DNA of 26,256 nt from Candidatus Rhodoferax randersensis. Its GTDB lineage: Bacteria > Pseudomonadota > Gammaproteobacteria > Burkholderiales > Burkholderiaceae_C. The stretch is from contig JADKEH010000030.1 of the NCBI GenBank assembly GCA_016718155.1, positions 1 through 26,256 on the forward strand, in the 5' to 3' direction. Made by a program: the position numbers and the translations under genes. The notes under the pieces were generated by a model. It saw nothing but the letters and a program-made list of their open reading frames with translations, had not been told where the DNA came from and searched no databases. Of the stretch, positions 1 to 10,035 are shown in pieces (within the stretch, counting starts at the first letter, position 1; every line of letters starts with the position of its first letter).

Positions 1-1
1 A

Positions 2-225
2 ACCTCGATCAACGCCTTGTTCAACACCGAGCTGCGCCATTCGCGGACACTTTCAGCCGCTGAAAGCGCGGGGAAACCAGGTCTACAAGACTCTGCTTGA
101 GTTTTCTCGGCAAAATCAACGACCTCACGGCGATGCAAACCTTTGGCCTTGACAGCGAGGAAGATCCGTTTCTTGCTGATGACGGAAGCGATTCTAAGCA
201 ATGCCCAGACTGCCGGAGCACGTGA
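2..225 (+). pseudogene. Broken fragment upstream of PIN-like gene, possible antitoxin
   Basis: Short stretches of plausible protein can be read in changing frames: one from base 2 containing INALFNTELRHSRTLSAAE, and one ending at the TGA at 223-225 containing MQTFGLDSEEDPFLADD. The second overlaps the start of the PIN-like gene at 201 by about 25 bases, which is the usual layout of an antitoxin before its toxin. I do not recognise a DNA-binding fold in what remains, and the left end is cut by the window. The antitoxin role rests only on position. The fragment shares the frame damage seen in the next 6 kb. Confidence 0.3.
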
Positions 226-805
226 CCCAAAACATGGTGGAAAAACTCAATGCGCTGATGCGGTATACCCACCCGGTGACCCCGCTCAGGTTGTTCTGCT
301 GCCCGACGCGGGGCCGCTGATAACGCTGGCCTACGCCAATGCCTTGGATTTGCTGATCCGACCACAATGGTCGGTGCAACTGTCGACATGGTGCTGCACG
401 AAGTCACCCCCGCAACCAGACTCAAGCAGCGCACGAATCGCCGAGTGGGCGGCCAGAAACCACGTGCCGACGCGCGTCTTTCAACAGTACAGCGATGCCA
501 AGGCGGACGCGAAGGGCCAGCTGCGCAAGGCCAATCTGGGCGAGTTGGCCATTCAGGAGTGCATTAGAACGAGTTCGCCCTGACTGCCCCGCCGACGGTT
601 GGCGTATTTTGTTTGAAGACCACAAAATTGCCCGAGCCAGCTTTCTGATCCCGGGCAACCCTGCCACAAGATCAGCACGCGGGCCTACTTGCTCTTCCTG
701 GAGCAACGGGAGCTGCTTGATGCCGGGCAGACCGCCGCGTCGGTGGAACGCGCGGCAATTCAAAACAGCCGCAGCTTTTCACGACTGCACTTTCCACCAC
801 CCTGA
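201..805 (+). pseudogene. PIN-like toxin gene, frame-broken
   Basis: The start is ATG at 201 (MPRLPEHVTQNMVEKLN), the natural end TGA at 803-805 (reading RLHFPPP). Between them the protein is recovered only by moving among all three frames: LLPDAGPLITLAYANALDLL, then VDMVLHEVT, then ARIAEWAARNHVPTRVF and KANLGELAIQE, then LFEDHKIARASFLIPG, then RAYLLFLEQRELLD. The order fits PIN-domain toxins: an early DAGPLI acidic strand, a middle GELAIQE acidic motif and a late FEDHKIAR motif that supplies the third acidic residue. At least five frame changes are needed. If they are sequencing errors, this is an intact toxin of about 200 residues. If they are real, it is a dead toxin. Confidence 0.6.
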
Positions 806-982
806 CAGACATGGGCTCGGGCCGACCCGACATTATGAAAGGACACCGCCATTGCGAGCCTCCCGAATCCGGGCGGATACCGCACACGGACCTTGAACCC
901 GTATCGTCATCGCGAGGCCGCAGGCCGCGGCGATCCATGTATTTTGGGGCCATGGATTGCTTCACGTCGTTCGCAATGACGA
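803..982. repeat. Dispersed composite repeat, copy 1
   Basis: It begins at the stop codon of the PIN-like gene with a left flank (GACATGGGCTC and ATGAAAGGACACCGCC) that is shared with copy 2. Next come a first module, ATTGCGAGCCTCCCGAATCC then CCGCACACGGACCTTGAACC, and a second module at 904-982. The second module has inverted ends (TCGTCATCGCGA and TCGCAATGACGA) with inner GGCGATCCATG and ATGGATTGCTTCAC, so it can fold on itself. It contains no credible gene. The form resembles the small palindromic intergenic repeats common in proteobacterial genomes. Confidence 0.75.
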
Positions 983-1007
983 TGCTCTTGCATGTCACCG
1001 GCTCGCC

Positions 1008-2038
1008 CTACAACCACTCGCGCCACACCGCCAACGCCACGGCCAGGATCACTGGGCCCAGGAACAGGCCCACCAGGCCAAGGGAGCCGCCCGCCCAGCA
1101 CGCCGAACAGGCCAGGATGAAAGGCACGTTGCTACCACGGGACAGCAGCATCGGGCGCACGATGTTGTCCACCCAGGACACCACCAATACACCCCACAAC
1201 AGCAGACCAATGCCAGCCGTGGTCTGGCCGGTGAACAGCAGCCACAACCCGGCCGAGCCCCAGACGACCGGCGTGCCAAAGGGAATCAGCGCAATCAGCA
1301 CCGTCCAGGCGGCCAGCGTGGCTGGCGCCGGCAGCCCTGCACCCAACAGCCAGGACCGCCCAAGCCCTTGCACGATGGCCGTGAGCACAATGCCATAGAC
1401 CACCCGCACGTGTGGTGTTGGCCACCGCGTCCACATGCCCTGGGTGCGCTCACCAGCAATCCCTTGAGCACAGTGCGCGCCTGGTCCAGCAGGCTGTGGC
1501 CGTGCAGGTAGACAAAGAAAAGGGTGAACAGCGCAAAGCCCAGCTTGGCCAGGTTCTTGCCCGCCGCCCACCAGCGCCCAGGTTTCGGTGTCGAGCTTGC
1601 CGATCAGGTTCCTGATCTCGGTCTGCCCGCGCATTGGCTCGACCATCACCGCCTGCAGCCAGGCGGCCAGCTCGGACCGACGACGGGCAGGCTGGCTACA
1701 AGGGGCGGACGCAGCCGGCTGGCGGCCATCTCGGCGGCCAGGTGATCGGGCTGAGCGCGCCGGCATCGGCCTGCGGTAGGAAGAACAGGCCACGGCGTGG
1801 GCGGCTCCACCAGGGCCGACATGCACAGCGTCATACACAGCGCGCTCAGCCAGGCCCGATTGCCGCCGGGCGCAACAGTCGCTCAAATGGCGCCACGAGG
1901 CAAACGCCAGAATGCCGGCCCACAGCATCGACACCACAAAGGGCGCCAACACCACCGCCACGGCGGTGGCCGCATACGTACAATCAACCCGAGCACGATT
2001 AGCCGGATCGTCTCGCTGTTGATCGGCTGGCGTGGCAT
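1008..2038 (-). pseudogene. AI-2E family (YdiK-like) permease, frame-broken
   Basis: The C-terminal 130 residues read cleanly and are typical of the AI-2E transporter family (PF01594): VVYGIVLTAIVQGL, IALIPFGTPVVWGSAGLWLL, LLLWGVLVVSWVDNIVRPML, then LVGLFLGPVILAVALAVWRE. These are hydrophobic helices separated by the family's conserved PFG and DN..RP loops. The N-terminus starts at ATG 2038 (MPRQPINSETIRLIVLGL) but changes frame near 1965. The middle changes frame again around 1430-1550 (NLAKLGFALFTLFFVYLHG lies in another frame) and around 1780-1850. Family proteins export small molecules or are of unknown substrate, and the name does not prove autoinducer transport. The start overlaps the end of the nuclease gene upstream, so the two are probably one operon. 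Confidence 0.7.
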
Positions 2039-2602
2039 CGGCTTTTGGGCAAGAGCAGTTGTGCCAGCTCCGGCGGTGGCATCAGGCGTATGCCCTCCTC
2101 ATTGGCATAGCGCTGCGCCTTGTCGCTCACAGGCGCCAGGCACACGTAAGTGGCCTGTTGTGCGCCCTGGGCACGCTGCTCAGGCCAGGTCCCGCAGCGC
2201 CTCCACGCCGTGGTTGGCCAGCTTTCCAGCGTTTGCAACTCACCAGCGTGGTCATCCCGCCCTTGACCAGTTGCAAGTCCGCCGGGCCGCGCTTGTTGAG
2301 CCGCGTCACTCGTAACCTTGCCGACCAAAGGCCTGCTCCAACTCGCTTGAAAAATCCCGCCACGACATCTCGCCAGCGCGCGCCAGCGCCGCGTCCAGCC
2401 GCTCTGGGTTGGGCGCGTGCCACTGCCGCCAGGCCCGGATGACGCCGATCACCAGAAACGGCAGGCCACCCACCACCCACAAACGGCACGTATTGCGCGG
2501 GCAACAAGGCCTTTGCGCCGAGGGGAGAAGCCAGCCACGATCAGGATGCTGACCCACCACGGCGAGCGCAGCTGAATCGCAAACAACGAGTTTTTAGCCA
2601 TC
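1999..2602 (-). pseudogene. Mrr-like restriction endonuclease, membrane-anchored, frame-broken
   Basis: The start is ATG at 2602 (MAKNSLFAIQLRSPWWVSIL), followed by two probable membrane helices in changing frames (the second includes GLPFLVIGVIRAWRQW). A cytoplasmic domain follows: EMSWRDFSSELEQAFGRQGY, then VTRLN, then ADLQLVKGGMTTLVSCKRWK, and, after another shift, QGAQQATYVCLAPVSDKAQ with PPPELAQLLLPKS. The D...SxK pattern in the third piece matches the PD-(D/E)xK core of the Mrr catalytic domain (PF04471). Small membrane-anchored Mrr-like proteins of this kind are common in Burkholderiales, and their substrate is not well known. At least three indels break the frame. The 3' end overlaps the permease start by 40 bases. 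Confidence 0.65.
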
Positions 2603-2696
2603 TTGTTTTCATACGACCTGCCATCGAGTCCACTGCCACATAAGGACCTGAAGTGTACGAGCCCACGCACAGCGCGTCACGCCGGCGACGGCCGTC

Positions 2697-5552
2697 ATGA
2701 CACAAGACCCGTCTATAGTGTTCAGACCGATCAGCCGAGACCCCATCACGGGCATTCGCAACCTCGAGCTCCTGTTTGACCCCTCCTCCATCGCCGTCAT
2801 CGGCGCCTCGCAACGCGTGGGTAGCCTGGGCGCCATGGTGTGGCACAACCCTGACCCGTGGCAACTACGGGGCGCCTGTTTGCGGTCAATCTGAAGGACC
2901 GCGATCTCGACCACAAGGTGGTTGCCCACGCGAAGGATTTGCCCGAGGTGCCCGCGCTGGCCGTGGTCTGCTACCCGCCGGCCGCGGTACCGGGCCTGAT
3001 CGAGGAACTGGCCGAACTGGGCACGCGCGCGCCGTGGTGATGACCGCCGGCATGGACGCCACGCAGAAGCAGGCCATGCTGGCGGCGGCCTGCCCCACCT
3101 GCTGCGCATCCTGGGCCCAACTGCCTGGGCCTGCTGGCGCGGCACCAGGGTCTCAACGCCAGTTTTGCGCATACCGATGCACTGCCCGGCGAGCTGGCCT
3201 TGTGTCGCAATCGGGCGCCTTGGTCACGGCCATGCTGGACTGGGCTCAGGGGCGTGGCATTGGCTTCTCGCACTTCGTGTCGATGAACGAACACGCCGAC
3301 GTGGACTTTGGCGACATGCTGGACTACCTCGCCAGCGACCCCAAGACCCAGTGCCTTTTTGCTGCCCATCGAGTTCGATTGAGTCGCCGCGCAAGTTCAT
3401 GTCGGCGCGCGCGCCGCCGCGCGCAACAAACCGGTGATTGTGGTCAAGGCCGGGCGCTCGCCCAGGGCCAACTGGCGGCGGCCTCGCACACCGGGGCGCT
3501 GGCGGGTTTCGGACATGGTCTATGACGCGGCCATCGACCGCGCTGGCATGTTGCGCGTCAACACGCTGCAGAGTTGTTTTTGGCGGCACAGACCTTGTCG
3601 CGCTTTCGCACCAATGCCAGCGATGTGTTGACGATCCTGACCAACGGCGGCGGCGCCGGTTGTGATGGCGGCTGACGCGGCCGCCTGGGCCGGCGTGACG
3701 CTGGCGGAGCTCAGCGAGGCCACGCGGGAAAAGCTGGACGCGGTATTGGCCGCCAACTGGTCACACGGCAACCCGGTGGACATCATTGGCGATGCCCCGT
3801 GGCGCGCTACCAGCAGGCGCTCAAGATCCTCACTGACGACCCCACCACCGGGCGCTGTTGTTCATCCACGCGCCTACGGCAATAGTGCCCAGTGCCGAGA
3901 TCGCGCGCGCTGAAATTTGCCCTGGCCCGGCATGAGAGCTTGTGCCACCACGCCTGATGAGCTGCTGGCTGGGTGATCCGGCGGGTGGCCGAGGCTCGCC
4001 AGATGTTTCAGGGCGCCGACATCGCCAACTTCCACACCCCGAACAGGCGGTACGGGCCTTGCCATGCTGGGCAACTACCGGCGCAACCAGGCCGAGCTGA
4101 GCAGAGCGCCAGCGGCCCGCAGGCCGATTTTGCGCCCAGACACCGCACCATCAAGGCGATCATCAGCAAAGCCCTCGCTGCTGGGCATGGGATGTTGACC
4201 GAGCCGGAGGCCAGGCGTGCTAGAGGCTTGCCGGCATCACGGTGGTGCCGACGGCGCCGGAGTGCGCCAGCCCGGCGGCAGCCAGCCGAAGCGGCGCCGG
4301 CGATCGGCTTCCCGGTGGTGCTGAAGATTCTGTCGGACGACATCTCACAAATCGGATGTAGGCGGCGTGGCGTTGAATCTGCGCGACGAGGACGACGTGC
4401 GCGCCGCCGCAGCACCATGCTGGCGCGGGTCAAGCGGCAACAACCCGGCGCCGTGATCCAGGGTTTCACAGTACAGACCATGCTGCAGCGTGCCCACGCG
4501 CAGGAGCTGATCATTGGCAGCGCCACTGATCCGGTGTTCGGACCGGTCATATTGTTCGGCCAGGGCGGCACGGCGGTGGAGGTGATGGCCGACCGCGCCA
4601 TCGCCCTGCCCCCGCTGAACACGCAGTTGGCCAAGGCGCTGGTGGCGCGCACCCGCGTGTCACGCCTGCTGGCCGGCTGGCGCGACACGCCGGCCGTGGA
4701 CGAGGCGGCGGTGCACCGGGCGCTGGTGGCGGTGTCGCAACTGCTGGCCGAGGTGCCCGAAATTGCCGAGCTGGACATCAATCCGCTGATTGCCAACTTT
4801 GAGGGCGCCGTAGCGCTGGATGCCCGAATCAAACTCAAAGCGCCGCCTGCCTGCCGGGGCAGCCAACTTCGACATCCGACCCTACCCGTCCGAGTTCGAA
4901 GGGGGTTCCTGGTGCGTGGCAGGGCGCGCCATCTGCGTGCGTCCGATTCGCCCAGAGGACGAAGCGCGGCACATGGGACTTTTGCAGCACCTCGACCCCG
5001 AAGACATCCGCATGCGGGTGTTCCCACAGCCGACGCACCATGGAGCGCACCGAGCTGGCGCGCCTGGTGCAGATCGACTACGCGCGCGAAATGGCCTTCG
5101 TGGCACTGGCCCCGGGACCAGACGGCGAATTGCAAACCCTCGGTGTGGCGCGCGCCATCGTTGACCCCGACAACATCGAGGCAGAGTTTGGCGTGATCGT
5201 GCGCTCCGAACTCAAGGGCCAGGGCCTGGGCAGTTTGCTGATGGACAAACTGATCGCATACCTGCGCGGCCACGGTACCCAGCGCCTGGTGGCGACGGTG
5301 TTGGGGCAGAACGACCGCATGCTAAGACTGAGCAAGCAGCAAGGGTTTCAGGAACGCCCACACAGCGAAGGCGGTGACGGCACCAAGTCGCTGTTCCTCA
5401 CGCTCAAATTGAAGCCCGCACGCTGCGCCGACATGACCCCTACCCGCGCCGCACAGTACTCAAGGCAATTTCGCTGGCGCCGACCGCAATGGCCGCCCAC
5501 GGGATGGCATCCGCCGCCGCTGGCGATTCGTCGCGGCTGGCCCTGGTGGTAG
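2697..5552 (+). pseudogene. Pat-type protein acetyltransferase (NDP-forming acyl-CoA ligase plus GNAT), frame-broken
   Basis: Four domains follow each other as in PatZ/YfiQ-type enzymes of about 900 residues. First is a CoA-binding Rossmann domain (LFDPSSIAVIGASQRVGSLG near 2780-2830). Second is a ligase-CoA domain (LVSQSGALVTAMLDWAQGRG, NGGGAG, SHGNPVDIIGDAP). Third is an ATP-grasp domain (IGFPVVLKILSDDIS; VIQGFTVQTMLQRAHAQEL; EIAELDINPLI near 4760). Fourth is a C-terminal GNAT domain (IRPEDEARHMGLLQHLDPED; VIVRSELKGQGLGSLLMDKL near 5190-5250, the acetyl-CoA loop). In the family the ligase part is often inactive and senses CoA or cAMP, while GNAT acetylates protein lysines, for example in acetyl-CoA synthetase. 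About a dozen frame changes occur up to 5040; the GNAT half is then open. The open frame runs to 5552, past where homology stops near 5410, so a native stop at 5410-5412 after one more indel is likely. Confidence 0.75.
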
Positions 5553-6991
5553 GCAACAATGCCTACACGTCGTCGCCGCTGGACAATGCCGCCAATGATG
5601 CGCGCGCCATCGCCGAGGTACTGCAGCGCGCTGGGTTCAGCGTTGACCTGAAACTCGATACCACCCGCCAAACACTGATCGCCGCGATCGACGCATTTGG
5701 CAAGCGCGTCGCGGGCCCCGACATTGAGCTGGCCTTGTTCTACTACGCGGGCCACGGGGTACAGATCGACTGGCGCAACTACCTGCTGCCGGTCGATGTG
5801 GCGGTGCGGTCGGCCGACGACATCAAGGACCAATGCATCGATCTGGGCCGCTTGCTCGGCCACCTCTCCAAAGCCAAGGGCAAATCCCACGTGGTCATCC
5901 TCGACGCGTGTCGCAATAACCCGTTTGGCGCCAGCTACCGGCCCGCGCAAGCAGCCCGAGCCAGTTTTGACGCGCCGCCGGGAAGCCTGCTGGCCTATGC
6001 GGCACGGCGCCAGGACGCGTGGCGGCGGACAGCGGCCACGGCAAACACGGGCTCTACACCGAGCACCTGCTGCGTGAATTGGCGGCACAGGAACGCGGCT
6101 GGAAGACGCCCCTCAGCGCGTGCGCCCTGAACGTTCGTCTGGCTTCGCGCGGCAGGCAGATTCCGTGGGAGTCGACCTCGCTGGAGAACGACATCTTCCT
6201 GTTCCCGGCGAGCACCAAGCTGACTGCCGAGGAACTGGAGAAGTTGTTTGAAGTCCGAACTGGCAACCTGGACGCGGATCATGGCCTCGAAGAACGCCGA
6301 CGACTGGATCGCCTACCTGCGCCAGTATCCCAATGGCAAGTTCAGCGAGATCGCCCAGACCCGGCTTGGCCACATCCTTGCGCGCGCCGACCAGGCCCCG
6401 ACCATAGCGGTCGAGGCCCCTACCAGCCTGCCATCGGTCAATCCGCATTCAGCCGGCACCTATCCCCTGGGCCGCAAGTTCTCGGTGGGTGACCGGGCGC
6501 GTTACCAGATGACGGACGCCCTGACCGGCGTGCGGATTGCGGACTATCGCCATCGCGTCACGCGCGTTGACGAGGACGCCGACCGGGTTGAGATCAACAA
6601 TGGCCAGGTGATCCTGGATACGATGGGCAATCCCTTGAAGAAAGGGGCGGTCGAGTTTGACCCACCCCTGCAGGCATTTCCGACCGAGCTGCAACTTGGC
6701 AAGAAGTGGACCGCCGCCTTCAAGCGAACCGAGGCTGGCGGGGTGAGCCACGGCTCCTACGACATGAAAGTGGTCAGCCGCGAGCGGCTCACGGTGGCCG
6801 CCGGGCAGTTTGACACCTTCAAGATCGAAGGGCGCGGTTGGAACCGCAGCAACAACGCACGGCTGGAAATCAACCTATGGGTGGTGCCGGGCCTCAATTT
6901 CAACGTGCGGCAAGAGTCGATGGCGCGCAACCGGTCCAGCATCCTCACCGCAGAACGGACCGATCTGGTCGCGTTTGCGCAAAAGGCCTAG
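5433..6991 (+). pseudogene. Caspase-family (peptidase C14) protein, probably exported, frame-broken
   Basis: A caspase-like fold is clear: RLALVVGNNAYTSSPLDNAA, LFYYAGHGVQ with catalytic His at codon 5753-5755, and VVILDACRNNPFGASY with catalytic Cys at codon 5909-5911. The frame open from 5489 lacks a good start. One indel near 5445-5452 joins it to ATG 5433 and gives MTPTRRTVLKAISLAPTAMA, a Tat-like signal with twin Arg and a hydrophobic stretch. Two further shifts, near 5950-6020 and 6240-6260, lead into KHGLYTEHLLRELAAQ, GRQIPWESTSLENDIFLFP (usual end of the peptidase domain) and then a C-terminal region of about 240 residues that is fully open to 6991. That region may be a beta-rich domain; I do not recognise its family. 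The stop touches the stop of the convergent LysR gene. Confidence 0.75.
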
Positions 6992-7951
6992 TCAGGCGCC
7001 CTCCCCGGTGGCCTGCCGCGTCAGCGCCGCCTGCGCCAGCAACCAGTCGCAAAAGGCGCGGATCTCCGGCCGATCAGCGCTGCGCTGCGCGACGATCAGC
7101 CAGTAGGCCATGGGTGAATCGAGCCGCATGCCAGGCAATATCTCCACCAAATCCCCAGAGGCCAGGCTGTCGGCTACCAGCGGCATGCGCGTCAGCGCCA
7201 CGCCCTGCCCGGTGAGGGCTGCCTGGGCAATCTGGTGGGCGTAATTGAAGTAGAGCCAGCGCTTGGGCTCCAAGGTCTTGAAACCATGGTGGTCCAGCCA
7301 GCGCCGCCAGGTCAGCCACTGCAGGTTGTGCGTGCGGTGCGCATCGCTGGCTTCGATCAGGGCGAAATGGGCCAGGTCTTCGCCGCGCTTCAAGGCGTGC
7401 CCGCTCTTGAGCAACCAGGGGCTGGCCACCGGCGTGAGCTGCTCGCCAAACAAGCGCACCGCATCAGACGGCACGTTGCCAGGTCGGGTGTAGCGCAGGG
7501 CCAGGTCGATGTCGGTGGTTTCCAGGTCCACCGGCACGTCGGTGGCATCGATGCGGATGTCGATGTCCGGGTACGCGCTTTGAAACGCCTCTAGGCGTGG
7601 GATCAACCACATCGAGGCGAACGACGCCCAGGTGCTGATGGCCACGCTCTTGCGCCCGGCACTGCGCCGGATCAGGCGCACCGCGCTGTCCATGCGCTCC
7701 AGCGAGGGCAACACGGCGCGCAGCAACTGGGCGCCAGCGCTGGTCAGCTCCACCGCGCGGGTATGACGCAGGAACAGGCTGACGCCAATCTCCACCTCCA
7801 GCGCCTGAATCTGACGGCTCACGGCGCTTTGCGTCAAGGACAGCTCCTCAGACGCCGCGCGAAAGTTCAGATGCCGCGCCACCGCCTCGAAGGCCCGCAG
7901 GTGGCCGACCGCAACCGCTCGGGTGCGCAGGTGGTTTTCAGAGTGCTGCAT
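6992..7951 (-). CDS. LysR-family transcriptional regulator
   Basis: This intact protein of 319 residues has the usual length for the family. The N-terminal helix-turn-helix is at about residues 17-76 (HLRAFEAVARHLNFRAASEE, then LTQSAVSRQIQALEVEIGVS). A LysR substrate-binding domain of the GcvA/AmpR type follows from about residue 105 (VAISTWASFASMWLIPRLEA; DIDLALRYTRPG; GQGVALTRMPLVADSLASGD). It should bind DNA as a tetramer and respond to a small ligand, which cannot be read from the sequence. It is divergent from the DUF2917 gene at 8085 with a 133-base shared promoter region, the usual arrangement for a regulator acting on its neighbour and itself. The start is ATG at 7951. Confidence 0.93.
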   Translation of the reverse strand: MQHSENHLRTRAVAVGHLRAFEAVARHLNFRAASEELSLTQSAVSRQIQALEVEIGVSLFLRHTRAVELTSAGAQLLRAVLPSLERMDSAVRLIRRSAGRKSVAISTWASFASMWLIPRLEAFQSAYPDIDIRIDATDVPVDLETTDIDLALRYTRPGNVPSDAVRLFGEQLTPVASPWLLKSGHALKRGEDLAHFALIEASDAHRTHNLQWLTWRRWLDHHGFKTLEPKRWLYFNYAHQIAQAALTGQGVALTRMPLVADSLASGDLVEILPGMRLDSPMAYWLIVAQRSADRPEIRAFCDWLLAQAALTRQATGEGA

Positions 7952-8084
7952 GGTGGGGTGCCGAGTTAGTGGACGGTGTCTTGATTAATGCTGAACTGGA
8001 ATGAATAGTAGCGCTGCATTTCATTGGACGAAGCAGGGTTAACCCCCGATCATTCAGGTCTTAATCGCACCAAAGGAGCCTCCC
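7952..8084. promoter_or_regulatory. Divergent promoter region between LysR and DUF2917 genes
   Basis: This is the only non-coding DNA between the two divergent genes, so both promoters and any LysR site should lie here. It is AT-richer than its surroundings (TTGATTAATG; GAATGAATAGTAG). It contains a perfect 10-base palindrome, GGGTTAACCC, at 8036-8045, and a good ribosome-binding site, AAAGGAG, before the ATG at 8085. I cannot pick a convincing T-N11-A LysR box by eye. Confidence 0.45.
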
Positions 8085-8437
8085 ATGAACGCACCGCGCT
8101 TTCTGAGACTGTCCGCCCGCCGGGCCGCCAGTCCGGCTGACACCGCCTGGTCCCTGCCCCAGGGCCAGGCGACCAGTCTGCGGCCGCGCCAGGAAGCCAC
8201 CCTGCAAGTCACCGAGGGCCATGTGTGGATCACCTTCGACGGCCCGCACAGCGGCCACGGCAATGAGCCGGGTGACCATTTCCTGAGCAAGGGCGAGCAG
8301 TTGCTGGTGCGCTGGCCAGCGCCTGGTGTTGGAGCCGCTCGGCCAACCCGGCGGCGCCTGTGGCGCGACTTCACTGGCCCTGCCGCGCACCACCACCCTG
8401 GCCTCCATGCCCCGACAATCGCGGCAAGGAGGTGCCT
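8085..8437 (+). CDS. DUF2917 domain protein, C-terminus frame-shifted
   Basis: ATG 8085 follows AAAGGAG at the right distance. Residues 20-80 match the DUF2917 family (PF11142): WSLPQGQATSLRPRQEATLQ, VTEGHVWITFDGP and GDHFLSKGEQLLV, a small cupin-like beta domain of unknown function. Near 8318-8325 the expected continuation (LVLEPLGQPGGA) moves to another frame, while the original frame runs on into the next gene. I end the gene at the start of that next gene; the true stop cannot be placed. It is divergent from a LysR regulator, which probably controls it. Confidence 0.6.
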
Positions 8438-10008
8438 ATGGGGTGCACGAAATGGCTTGTTGCGACGCTGTAGCACGGGCTTGCTGCTGGGCTGCGGTGG
8501 CGGTGGTGGCGACACGTCACCACCCGAGCCACCATGGCGTCGCGGCACGCTGCTGCAAAACCCGCCCCCACGTACCGCGTCGTGGTCCGCGGCGGCACTC
8601 AAGGCGCGCCTGAACGGCAGCAGCACCCGCGACCAGGCCCTGCTGGTGATGACCGGCGACCCGGTGTGTGGCGTTGATGTGCACCACCTGCAGTACACCA
8701 CCGTCGGTGGCGCGGAGGAGCGAACCACGGCCTCTGGCGCGTTGATGGTTCCCACCGGCACCGACCCACGCTGCAGCGGCGCCCGACCGATGGTGTTGTA
8801 CGCACACGGCACCAACCCGGCCAAGCGCTACAACCTGGCCAGCCTGGCCGATGACGGTAACCCCGCTTACGGCGAAAGCCTGCTGCTGGCGGCGTTCTAC
8901 GCGGCCAGGGGCTACATCGTGGTGGCCCCGAATTACGCCGGCTACGACAGCTCGACCCTGCCCTACCACCCGTTCCTGGTGGCCGACCAACAATCCAAGG
9001 ACATGATTGACGGCTGGACTGCCGCAACAACCGCGCTGCCTGCCGTCAGCACGGCCGTGCGGTCCGGCGACAAGTTGTTCTTGACCGGGTATTCACAGGG
9101 TGGTTATGTTGCCATGGCCACCCATCGCGCCATGCAGCTGGCCGGCATCAGCGTGCGCGCCAGCGCGCCAATGTCGGGGCCGTACGCGCTGGCGGCTCAG
9201 ACCGACGCGGCGTTTTACGGCCGCGTGCAATTTGGCAGCACGCTATTTGGCGCCCTGCTGACCAGCAGCTACCAAAATGTCTACCGCAACATTTACAGCG
9301 CGCCCGGCGACATGTTTGAGCCCGCCTACGCAACCGGCATCGAGTCCTTGTTGCCCGGCCCCGACGTCGCCACCTTGCTGGCCAGCGGCAAGTTGCCCGA
9401 GTACGCCTTGTTCTCCAGCACGCCGCCCAGCGCGCCATCGGGCTCCGCGTTGCAGGCCCTGCTGGCCGCCAGCACGCCAGCGCATACCGGCACGGCCATG
9501 GACACTGTGTATGCCATGGGCTTTGGCACCCCCAACCTGTTGACCAACGGCGCGCGACGTGCGTACCTGGAGGACGCCTTGCTGCACCCGGACGGGGCGA
9601 TACCAACGCCTGGCAACGGCCTGCCCGCAGCCACGCCGCAGCACCCCTTGCGGGTGGCGACCCGACTCAACGACCTGCGAGGCTGGAGCCCATCCGCCCC
9701 GGTGCTGCTGTGTGGTGGCGAAGACGATGCCACGGTGCCCTTTGCCCTCAACAGCCGCGCGATGGGCGCTCTGTGGTCAGGCTTGCCCAGCGGGCGGGTC
9801 GGCGTGCTCGATGTCGATTCGACCCCAAGTGGCTTTGACGATCCTTTCCGGGCCGAGAAGCTCGCCTTTGCGGTGGTCAAGACTGCCATCATCGCGCAGG
9901 CCAGGTTATCGGGCCAAGACGCCAGCCTGGAGGTGGCGCGCAACTACCACGCGGGTCTGCTGCCGTTTTGTCACTCGGCCGCACGCACGTTCTTCGACCG
10001 AGTTCTGA
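8438..10008 (+). CDS. Lipoprotein alpha/beta hydrolase (secreted lipase/peptidase-like)
   Basis: AAGGAGG at 8426-8432 precedes ATG 8438. The first frame (MGCTKWLVATL) meets a stop at 8471. Dropping one base there continues into STGLLLGCGGGGGD, a lipoprotein signal with lipobox LLGC. The mature protein has the alpha/beta hydrolase landmarks: VLYAHGTNPAKRYNLASL (oxyanion region), YIVVAPNYAGYDSS, the nucleophile elbow GYSQGGYVA near 9090, the acid loop LCGGEDDATVPF near 9720, and NYHAGLLPFCHSAARTFFD near 9945-9990, which should hold the catalytic His. Homologues end shortly after that segment. Here the frame runs on to 10370 antisense to the protease gene, so another indel probably hides the stop; the nearest in another frame is at 10006-10008. 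It likely acts on ester or peptide substrates at the outer membrane or outside. Confidence 0.75.
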
Positions 10009-10035
10009 CCCGGCGTCAACGCCGGTCGCACCTTG

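Noticed and set aside
803..982. Inverted repeat arms read as a possible CRISPR-like or attachment site
   Set aside because: There are no regularly spaced short repeats with unique spacers and no integrase nearby; the dispersed composite repeat explains the arms.
811..1398. Open frame of 195 codons on the plus strand
   Set aside because: The first part is repeat copy 1 and the rest is antisense to the well-supported AI-2E permease end.
5040..5552. Stand-alone GNAT acetyltransferase gene
   Set aside because: The upstream CoA ligase and ATP-grasp domains are present in matching order, so this is the last domain of a Pat-type enzyme in a broken gene. ATG 5040 lies inside the GNAT domain.
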